Shown: piece after piece, positions 57,262-64,000 of the stretch
How the letters are laid out: every line of letters starts with the position of its first letter
Numbering within the stretch: the first letter of the stretch is position 1
Program-made: the position numbers and the translations under genes
Notes under the pieces: generated by a model
Told to the model about the DNA's origin: nothing
Database searches by the model: none
Seen by the model: the letters and a program-made list of their open reading frames with translations, nothing else
Assembly: GCF_018614075.1 (NCBI RefSeq)
Contig: NZ_JAGGOZ010000026.1
Location: forward strand, 35,463 to 99,462
Direction of reading: 5' to 3'
Source of the DNA: Streptomyces sp. ISL-94
Lineage (GTDB): Bacteria; Actinomycetota; Actinomycetes; Streptomycetales; Streptomycetaceae
Length of the DNA stretch: 64,000 nt

Positions 57262-59688
57262 ATGAAGTCCCGATCAACGCTGGCGGCCTGGCTGGGCAGT
57301 CTCGACGCTCCGTGCCTGGCACGCGTGCTCGCCACGCGGAAGGACGCGGTGGCCTCTCCGGAGCCGCGCACGGTGGGGGAGCTCGCGGACCGCCTCCAGC
57401 GCCCGGGGTCGGTGGCTCTCGCCCTGCCGCAGCTCACCCTGCCGTGCCTGCAGGTGGCCGAGGCGCTGGCGGCACTGGGAGGACCGGCGTCGCGCGATGC
57501 CCTGGCGAAGCTGCTGGGCGCGACGGAAGGCGAAGCCGCCCGCAGGCTGGACTCAGCGCTGGAGGTGCTGGCCGATCACGCACTGGTGTGGCCGGACGGC
57601 ACCGCGGCACTCCGCATGACCTCGTCCCTGCGGCAGGCATGGGACGCGCCCCTGGGGCTGGATGCCCCCCTGGAGAGGCTGCTGGCAGGCACGACCTCGG
57701 ACGAGCTGCGCACCATGCTGGTGGCCCTCGGTATCAAGCCGCCGGGCACCAAGCAGCAGCGGCTGGCGGCCTTGGTGGAACACCACAGCGACCCGGAATC
57801 CATCGCCACTGTGGTGGCACGGGCACCCAGCACCACACAGAAGCTGCTCGCCAACCGAGCGGACTCCACCGCAGGACAGCGGCAGTTCAGGATGTTCGGG
57901 TCACCCGAACCCGACCTCGAACCCGGCGCGCGATGGGCACTCGACCGGGGACTCCTGATCGTGGACCGGCACCGGTACGGCCCCGCGCGCATGCCCGTCG
58001 AAGTCGCGCTGGCGCTGCGCGGGCCGAACTGGCACGCCCCGTTCGATCCCCTTCCGCCTTCCGCGCAGTTGGCGGTCATCGGCTCCACCGAGGTGGAACG
58101 GGAGGCCGCAGCCACGGCCACGACGCTCGCCGCCCAGGCCGCCTCCGTCCTCTCGGCCTGTTCCGCGTCTGCGCCGGCCAGACTCAAGTCCGGTGGGATC
58201 GGCGCACGTGAACTGGCTCGGATCGGCAAGGCGGCCCATGCCGACGCCGCCGTAGTGCGCCTCACCCTGGAGACCGCGTACGCCGCCGGACTCCTGGGCC
58301 GGGACGGCGACCGCGTGGCACCCACCGGGGCATACGACGCCTGGGCGGAGCAAGAGCCCGCCGAACGGCTCGCCGTACTGCTCCGGGCATGGCACAACCT
58401 GGCGCTCACCCCCGCTCAGGCCCGTGACGAGGACAACAAGGCGCTCCCCGCCCTCGCGGGAGCGCCTCCCTGCGCCGGCTGTCTGCAGGCCCGGCACGGG
58501 CTGCTCCACGCGGCGGCGCAGCTTCCGGCGGGGCACGGCGTGGCCATCGCCTCGGACCTGGGGCCGCTGGTGGCCTGGTACCGGCCGCTCGCCGACTCAT
58601 CGCCCCAGGACGGGACTCTGTTCGCCACCGTGATCCGCGAGGCCGAGCTGCTCGGCATCCTCGCTCGCGGCGTGCTGTCTCCCCTCGGTACCGCTCTGAT
58701 GGAAGACGACATCGCGGCACTGGCCGCCGTGTGCCGGCGGCTCCTGCCCACGGCAACCCGGACAGCACGGATCGGCGCCGACCTCACCGCTGTCGTCACC
58801 GGCACGCCATCGGCGCCACTCGCCGTGCTGCTGGATTCCGTCGCCGACCGCGAGAGCAGCGGCACGGCCTCGGTGTGGCGCTTCAGTCCCGGCAGCGTCC
58901 GCCGGGCCCTGGACGCCGGGCACTCGCCAGACGGCCTCACAGCCGACCTGGCCGCCGTCGCCTCCGGCCCGCTGCCCCAGCCCCTGTCCTATCTCATCGC
59001 CGACACCGCCCGCGGTCACGGCCGCGTGCGCATCGCCCCCGCCGCCTGCGTCATCCACGGTGAGGATCCGGCGCTCCTCACCGAGCTCGCCGCCCACCGC
59101 AAGCTTGCCGTACTCGGCCTGCGGCCACTCGCACCCACGGTGCTGGTCAGCCGCAGCCCCCTCGACGCAACCCTCGCCGTGCTCCGCGCCGAGGGCTACG
59201 CCCCCGTCGCCGAGACCGCCGACGGAACCGTACGCATCGAAAAGAAACGACCACAGAGGGCCGCCGCCCCCGTACCGACCCCGCGAAGGGCCGGCACGGG
59301 TGCCGATCGTCCCAACGCGGCCCGCCACACCGCGAAGAAGCCGGCCGGCGTCGACCCGAACGCCCTGGCCGCCCGCCTGCTGACCACCCCGCCGACCACC
59401 CCGGACCCCGACCCGTTCGGCAGCGGGGTCCCCTTTGGCACCGACACCGAGGAGATCGTCGCCTGGTACGCGAAGCAACTGTCCTACACCGACGTCCGCC
59501 AGCTGGCCCATGCCATCGACACCGGAACACCCATCACCGTCGAATACGTCGCCACCTCCGGCAACCGCACGGTACGCACCCTCAGCCGCCTCGAACTCGA
59601 CCCGCCCTACCTCGAAGCCTGGTGCCACCTGCGGGACGACGAGCGCGTCTTCACCCTCTCCCGCATCCACAGCGTCATGCCCTCGTGA
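57262..59688 (+). CDS. Helicase-associated (XPB N-terminal-like) domain protein
   Basis: An 808-residue actinobacterial protein of the helicase-C-associated/XPB N-terminal domain type. It has no Walker motifs, so it is not itself a helicase. The N-terminal third has wHTH-like repeats (TVGELADRLQRPGSVALALPQL; LLGATEGEAARRLDSALEVLADHAL). The C-terminal part after a Lys/Pro-rich linker (about 655-700) carries a WYL-like strand pattern (ITVEYVATSGNRTVRTLSRLELDPPYLEAWCHLRDDERVFTLSRI). ATG 57262 has GAGG just upstream. A DNA-repair or regulatory role is a guess. Confidence 0.82.
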   Translation: MKSRSTLAAWLGSLDAPCLARVLATRKDAVASPEPRTVGELADRLQRPGSVALALPQLTLPCLQVAEALAALGGPASRDALAKLLGATEGEAARRLDSALEVLADHALVWPDGTAALRMTSSLRQAWDAPLGLDAPLERLLAGTTSDELRTMLVALGIKPPGTKQQRLAALVEHHSDPESIATVVARAPSTTQKLLANRADSTAGQRQFRMFGSPEPDLEPGARWALDRGLLIVDRHRYGPARMPVEVALALRGPNWHAPFDPLPPSAQLAVIGSTEVEREAAATATTLAAQAASVLSACSASAPARLKSGGIGARELARIGKAAHADAAVVRLTLETAYAAGLLGRDGDRVAPTGAYDAWAEQEPAERLAVLLRAWHNLALTPAQARDEDNKALPALAGAPPCAGCLQARHGLLHAAAQLPAGHGVAIASDLGPLVAWYRPLADSSPQDGTLFATVIREAELLGILARGVLSPLGTALMEDDIAALAAVCRRLLPTATRTARIGADLTAVVTGTPSAPLAVLLDSVADRESSGTASVWRFSPGSVRRALDAGHSPDGLTADLAAVASGPLPQPLSYLIADTARGHGRVRIAPAACVIHGEDPALLTELAAHRKLAVLGLRPLAPTVLVSRSPLDATLAVLRAEGYAPVAETADGTVRIEKKRPQRAAAPVPTPRRAGTGADRPNAARHTAKKPAGVDPNALAARLLTTPPTTPDPDPFGSGVPFGTDTEEIVAWYAKQLSYTDVRQLAHAIDTGTPITVEYVATSGNRTVRTLSRLELDPPYLEAWCHLRDDERVFTLSRIHSVMPS

Positions 59689-59746
59689 AAGCCGGCGAAA
59701 GCAGCTGACCCCCGCCCACGTCCCCGCCCCCGTCCCCGTCCCCGCC

Positions 59747-60628
59747 CTACAGGTCGAGCTGGTACTCGTGGGACGTGTGCGTCGGCAGGTATCCGAGCTC
59801 GTCGTTGACGCGCCGCATGTGCGGGTTGTTGTCGGCCGTGTCGGTCAGCAGGCCGTCGAGTTGGGGGTGGGCCGCGCGGGCCTGGACGATCGAGGCGGCC
59901 TTCATCCACCGGGCGAGGCCGCGGCCGCGGTGCTCGGGCAGCACCGCGGTGCCGTAGTGCTGGGCGTCGCCCGTCCCGTCACCGGGAACCACGAGTTCGG
60001 TGAAGCCGGCGATGGAGCCGTCCGACCGGTCGACGGCCGCCACGGTGTGGAGGACGTCCCCGCGTGCGGCGACGGCCGAGACCGCCGCCCGTACCCGATC
60101 CAGGTCCCAGACGACCGTGCCGTAGCTGACGGCGCCCATCGGCATGTCGTCCATGGCGCGGCGCGACGCCACGAACGTGTCGGCGAGCCGGCCGGGCACC
60201 ATCCCGTCCCACCCCACCAGCTGGTAGCCGGCATGCGGCTCCTCCGCGATGGCGGTGAGTACGGGGAGGTCCGCGTCGGCCAGTGGCAGCCGGGCGTAGA
60301 TGAGGGCAAGCGCGGTGCGGAAGCCGCCGGCGAGGAGGAAGGCGGCGCCGGGAGAGCCGGCTTCGGCCTGGGCCGTGAGGGCGCGTCGGCCGTCCTGCCG
60401 GGCGGCGGCGACGGCCGCGTCGAGCAGGAGGGAGCCTGCCCGACGGCGCCGTTCGGCCGGGTGGACCTGAACGTCCAGTTCGCCGAGGTGGAGCCGGCCC
60501 TCCTTGGTGAACAGGCGCAGGAAGGCGTACCCGACGGGGCTGCCGTCGAGGCCGGCGGCCAGCCAGGCCAGGCGGCGGCCGGCGGACGTCTCCTCGGGGT
60601 CGGTCAGGGCGGTGATGCGCACGGACAA
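59747..60628 (-). CDS. Protein with two GNAT domains
   Basis: A 293-residue protein starting at TTG 60628 (GGAGA 4 nt upstream). The first GNAT half has LHLGELDVQVHPAERRRRAGSLLLDAAV; the second has TAVLPEHRGRGLARWMKAASIV and DTADNNPHMRRVNDELGYLP. Tandem-GNAT proteins of this type include mycothiol-synthase-like and antibiotic-modifying enzymes; the substrate is unknown. It is convergent with the 57262-59688 gene. Confidence 0.85.
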   Translation of the reverse strand: MSVRITALTDPEETSAGRRLAWLAAGLDGSPVGYAFLRLFTKEGRLHLGELDVQVHPAERRRRAGSLLLDAAVAAARQDGRRALTAQAEAGSPGAAFLLAGGFRTALALIYARLPLADADLPVLTAIAEEPHAGYQLVGWDGMVPGRLADTFVASRRAMDDMPMGAVSYGTVVWDLDRVRAAVSAVAARGDVLHTVAAVDRSDGSIAGFTELVVPGDGTGDAQHYGTAVLPEHRGRGLARWMKAASIVQARAAHPQLDGLLTDTADNNPHMRRVNDELGYLPTHTSHEYQLDL

Positions 60629-60692
60629 GCTGTCTCCATTGATGGGATGGCTTACGAGGGTGGGGGGTCGTCCTGCGCCGGGGCTGTTACTC

Positions 60693-60766
60693 GGCTACTG
60701 GGTTACCCGGTTACTGGGTTACCCGGTTACTGGGTTACCCGGTTACTGGGTTACCCGGTTACTCGG
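60693..60766. repeat. 16-bp tandem repeat GGTTACTGGGTTACCC
   Basis: Four full copies (the first with one change) plus a 10-bp partial. The last partial copy overlaps the stop codon of the VOC-cupin gene. It otherwise fills the gap to the GNAT gene. Confidence 0.93.
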
Positions 60767-61541
60767 CCCAGGGCAGGACGCGGGTGCCCTCGGTGCCGGG
60801 AACGGAAATGACGCCGTCCGAGCGCATGGCGACGTGGGCCTCGACCGGCTGCGGGGCGTGGAGCTGGCGGACCACGCCCGGCGGAAGGACGACGGTCTGT
60901 CCGGCGGCGACCTTCTCGGTGCGGCCTCCGAAGGTGACCTCCAGGACGCCGGCGGTCACCGTCCAGACCTGTTCGCGGGTGACGGAGTGCTCGGGGCCGG
61001 TCTGGCCAGTGCCCATGGCGACGATCCAGGTGCTGAGTTCCGTGCTGCCCCGGCTGGGCGCGGCCAGGCCGGTCATGCGGGCGTTCGGGGTCTCGGTGAC
61101 GTTCTCGTCGGTGGGGGTGATCACGAACATGGCGGGGTCCTCGGTCTGTGCGGGCTCGTCGGGGGTGGCCCATTCGACGAGCTGGACGACGATTCCGTTC
61201 GGGTCGGTCAGCTGGAACAGCCGCTCGCCCCAGGGTTCTTCGCGCAGCGGCATGGTGATCGGGGCGCCGGCCTCGCGCAGGCGCCGCTCCTCGGCCTCGA
61301 TACCGGTGACGGTGAGCGCGAAGATCAGCCCCGTGGCCTGCTGGTCGCGCTGCTCGGGCGGGAGCACCTCGATGCCGCGACGGAGCAGCACGATGTCGGC
61401 GGCGGCGTCACCCCCGCGGGTCAGGGACGCGAAGCCGTCGGCGTCCGCGGTGACCTGGTAGCCCAGGCGGGTGCAGAAGAACTCACGCGAGGCGTCCACG
61501 TCGGCGACGGTGAGGGACAGGGTGGAGGTGGTGACGTGCAA
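60759..61541 (-). CDS. VOC (glyoxalase/bleomycin-resistance) domain fused to a cupin
   Basis: A 260-residue fusion. Residues 1-125 are a VOC domain (TLSLTVADVDASREFFCTRLGYQVTADADGF ... FQLTDPNGIVVQLVEW). From about 150 a cupin follows (EHSVTREQVWTVTAGVLEVTFGGRTEKVAAGQTVVLPPGVVRQLHA). TTG 61541 is preferred: AGGAG lies 5 nt upstream and the product starts at the VOC domain. Both domains bind metals or small ligands; the fusion may sequester or modify a toxic compound. It is read from the same side as the DHFR-family gene. Confidence 0.85.
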   Translation of the reverse strand: MHVTTSTLSLTVADVDASREFFCTRLGYQVTADADGFASLTRGGDAAADIVLLRRGIEVLPPEQRDQQATGLIFALTVTGIEAEERRLREAGAPITMPLREEPWGERLFQLTDPNGIVVQLVEWATPDEPAQTEDPAMFVITPTDENVTETPNARMTGLAAPSRGSTELSTWIVAMGTGQTGPEHSVTREQVWTVTAGVLEVTFGGRTEKVAAGQTVVLPPGVVRQLHAPQPVEAHVAMRSDGVISVPGTEGTRVLPWAE

Positions 61542-61574
61542 GGTGTCTCCTGACAGGTTCGTATCGCGGACGGG

Positions 61575-61616
61575 GCATCGCGGGCGGGGCATCGCGGGCG
61601 GGGCATCGCGCACGGG
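61575..61616. repeat. 14-bp tandem repeat, three copies
   Basis: GCATCGCGGGCGGG is repeated at 61575, 61589 and 61603 (third copy with two changes) between the reductase and VOC-cupin genes. Confidence 0.85.
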
Positions 61617-61650
61617 GTCGGGCGGTGAACCGCGTCGGCACCGATCGGCC

Positions 61651-62235
61651 CTAGTCGGAGGCCTTCGCGTAGGTGAGGACGAGGTTGCCGCCCTCGAACA
61701 CCTGGCTGTCCGTGAGCCGGAAGGCGCGCGGCGAGAAGTCGGCGCGGAAGAGCGGGATGCCGGTGCCGGCCACGATCGGGTACTGCTTGACGATCAGCTC
61801 GTCGATCTCGGGAAGCAGTTGGCCGGCCAGGTCGGCGCCGCCGCAGAGCCAGATGCCGAGCCCCTCCTCCTGCTTGAGCTTGCGGACCAGGGCGACCGGG
61901 TCATCGGCGGTGACCTCGACCGCCGGGTCCGGGCTGGTGGTGAGCGAGCGGGAGAGCACGATCTGCCGCAGGTGGGCGTAGGGGCTGGTGAGGCCGGCGG
62001 CCAGACCCGGGGCGTACGTGCCGCGGCCCATCAGCACCGTGTCGAAGCGGGAGTTGGGCACGTCCGCGACACCGAGGGCGGCTCGGCCCGGGGCCGGGAG
62101 AGTGTCCGCGTACTCGCCGATCAGGTGCGGGAAGTAGTCCTCGGTGAGGTGCGGCAGGAAGAAGTCGAAGTCGCCGTCGGGGGCGGCGATGAAGCCGTCG
62201 ATGGTGGCGCCGATGAAGTAGGTGAGCTTGCGCAT
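61651..62235 (-). CDS. Dihydrofolate-reductase/RibD C-terminal family protein
   Basis: A 194-residue protein of the RibD_C/DHFR-like family: MRKLTYFIGATIDGFIA, FDTVLMGRGTYAPGL, and IWLCGGADLAGQLLPEIDELIV (the NADPH-binding GG region). Many paralogues in Streptomyces have unknown substrates. It is divergent from the TetR gene (101-bp gap), which is probably its regulator. Confidence 0.88.
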   Translation of the reverse strand: MRKLTYFIGATIDGFIAAPDGDFDFFLPHLTEDYFPHLIGEYADTLPAPGRAALGVADVPNSRFDTVLMGRGTYAPGLAAGLTSPYAHLRQIVLSRSLTTSPDPAVEVTADDPVALVRKLKQEEGLGIWLCGGADLAGQLLPEIDELIVKQYPIVAGTGIPLFRADFSPRAFRLTDSQVFEGGNLVLTYAKASD

Positions 62236-62336
62236 CCAGATCCGTTCACTCGGGAGAAATTTGCGTCGGACGTAACTTTAGGCAGAGCCATCAAGATCGG
62301 TCAAGACTATTTTTACTACGGGTGTAAGATTGCTCC

Positions 62337-62981
62337 ATGACGATGACCGAGATGGGGCTCCGCGAGTCCAAGAAGCACGAGACCAGGCAGCTGATCTCCG
62401 ACTGCGCGACCAGGCTCTTCATCGAGCAGGGCTTCGAACAGACCACCATCGCCGAGATCGCCGCCGCGGCGCGCGTGGCCAAGAAGACGGTGACCAACTA
62501 CTTCCCCCGCAAGGAAGACCTGGCCCTCGACCACCACGACGTCTTCACCGAGGGCCTGGCCCGCGCCGTCGCCGAGCGCGCACCCGGCGAAGCGCCGCTC
62601 ACCGCCCTGGCGCGGACCTTCCGTGCCGCCCTGCTGGAACACAATCCCGTCGTGGGCTTCACCGGGCCCGCCTTCGCCCGCATGGTCGCCGACAGCCCCA
62701 CCCTCACGGCCCGCCTGCGCGAACTGCACGACCGGCGCGAGGAAGCACTCGCCACGGCCCTGAGCGCCGTCGCCCCGGATGCCGCCCCGGCCCTCGCGCC
62801 CCGGGCCGCGGCCGCCCTGATCGCCGCAGCGGACCGCCTGCTGTTCCGGCGCATCCAGGAACTCACCCTGGCCGAGCGCACCGACGACCAGATCGAGGCC
62901 ACGCTGATCCCGGAAGCCGACCACCTGGGCGCCCTCCTCGCCGCGGCCCTGGGCAACCACCCCTCCACCGGGACCTGGTGA
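62337..62981 (+). CDS. TetR-family repressor
   Basis: A 214-residue regulator. The N-terminal TetR DNA-binding domain is TRQLISDCATRLFIEQGFEQTTIAEIAAAARVAKKTVTNYFPRKEDLAL (about residues 15-65); the C-terminal helical domain binds a ligand. It is divergent from the DHFR-family gene. The intergenic 62,236-62,336 is AT-rich for this genome (ACTATTTTTACTACGGGTG) and is the likely operator and promoter region. Confidence 0.92.
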   Translation: MTMTEMGLRESKKHETRQLISDCATRLFIEQGFEQTTIAEIAAAARVAKKTVTNYFPRKEDLALDHHDVFTEGLARAVAERAPGEAPLTALARTFRAALLEHNPVVGFTGPAFARMVADSPTLTARLRELHDRREEALATALSAVAPDAAPALAPRAAAALIAAADRLLFRRIQELTLAERTDDQIEATLIPEADHLGALLAAALGNHPSTGTW

Positions 62982-63041
62982 CCTCGCGGCACCTCGCCGA
63001 GCCCCGCTACGGGCCGGCCACGGTCGACGCCCTGACACAGA

Positions 63042-63072
63042 AGTGGGGCAGCTCCACCGGAGCTGCCCCACT
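63042..63072 (+). terminator. Terminator after the TetR gene
   Basis: The 14-bp perfect stem AGTGGGGCAGCTCC with its complement (63059-63072) and loop ACC lies 60 bp after the TetR stop. Confidence 0.85.
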
Positions 63073-63130
63073 CAAGGCAGTTCGGGCGATTCCCCCCGAG
63101 AGTCGGGCACACGCGAACCGCAGAAGAGTG

Positions 63131-63185
63131 CGGGCCCAACCGGGTCCCGGTGAACCGCGACCCGGTGGGCCCGTACGTTTCTTTT
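63131..63185 (+). terminator. Second strong hairpin with T-rich tail
   Basis: A ~15-bp stem (CGGGCCCAACCGGGTC pairing with GACCCGGTGGGCCCG, one bulged A) is followed by GTTTCTTTT (63177-63185). The remaining DNA to 63,400 has no gene and should hold the promoter of the next gene. Confidence 0.75.
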
Positions 63186-63400
63186 GCTTCGCCATAACCA
63201 GGGAAAGAACCTTGCCCAACCCCTCCAGCCTCCCCCGCGGGCTCGCTCACTCGCACGGGTGAACAAGTCCAACTGGGCTGGATTTCCGACTGGTTGCCGG
63301 GCATATGCTCGCCCCGACAACTCCCAGACATGAGACGGCCCCCGTCGGGACGGCAATCCCGGGCGAGGGCCTGACCAATCAGGAAGCAGCAACCTTCCCC

Positions 63401-64000
<600 letters not shown>

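Noticed and set aside
55309..59688. A 1,459-residue plus-strand open frame
   Set aside because: Its first 1.9 kb is the antisense of the IS701 transposase plus att and intergenic DNA. Only the part from 57262 is a real gene.

Overview
The window is a high-GC actinobacterial chromosome segment, almost certainly from Streptomyces. It carries bldC, an Lsr2 paralogue, a PurSQL-type purine pathway, a small SRP RNA next to dnaX, GTG/TTG starts with AGGAG-type ribosome sites, and codons strongly biased to G/C at the third position. As far as I recall, the gene order hrpA - tRNA-Asp - bldC - vdh - DUF3073 - purM - purF ... purL/Q/S - lsr2-like - tRNA-Gly - two-component pair - purC ... purD - dnaX - tRNA-Ser matches the conserved Streptomyces core (the bldC to dnaX region of S. 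coelicolor). No database search was possible; names rest on sequence motifs and known families.

Region 1 (1-27,880) is core chromosome. It holds the 3' end of an HrpA helicase gene, tRNA-Asp, bldC, valine dehydrogenase, and seven purine genes scattered over 18 kb (purM, purF, purL, purQ, purS, purC, purD). Between them lie small conserved Streptomyces genes, a lsr2-like gene, three tRNA-Gly genes, a NarL-type two-component pair, dnaX and the SRP RNA. Two decayed genes sit here: a sulfatase remnant (9,283) and an ABC-transporter remnant (17,117). The tRNA-Gly(UCC) gene has an abnormal T-arm.

Region 2 (27,910-57,036) is accessory DNA inserted at the 3' end of tRNA-Ser(GGA). A 55-bp piece of that tRNA recurs at 27,910, 53,728 and 56,982, so the island is a tandem of two units. 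The first (about 25.8 kb) has a broken tyrosine integrase, an intact excisionase, an iteron-rich inverted array, a DUF3987 replication-type protein, and fragments of a primase-polymerase and a mobilisation protein joined at a deletion. Its cargo is an unusual cluster: an XRE-TPR regulator with a phosphotransferase; a tightly coupled operon (two small proteins, an aspartyl-hydroxylase-like protein, nucleotidyltransferase, LOG protein, phosphoribosyltransferase, HAD hydrolase); an RNA leader with a 16-codon ORF; a second complete alanyl-tRNA synthetase; a GNAT; and a creatininase-family hydrolase. Next come a gene interrupted by thirteen copies of a 7-bp repeat (a candidate phase-variable switch), an NB-ARC/TPR protein, and an operon of a GNAT-PIN fusion, an unknown protein and an ASCH protein. 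The second unit (about 3.3 kb) has a PIN toxin/DUF6247 antitoxin pair, a 173-bp MITE-like element, and a complete IS701-family insertion sequence with CTAG target duplications.

Region 3 (57,090-64,000) returns to chromosome-like content: a large helicase-associated-domain protein, a double GNAT, a VOC-cupin fusion, a RibD/DHFR-family reductase divergent from a TetR regulator, and the start of a winged-helix protein with a Pro-Glu-rich tail that runs off the window.

The best candidates for something undescribed are the AlaRS cargo cluster with its SD-hiding leader, the heptanucleotide switch gene, and the GNAT-PIN/ASCH operon.
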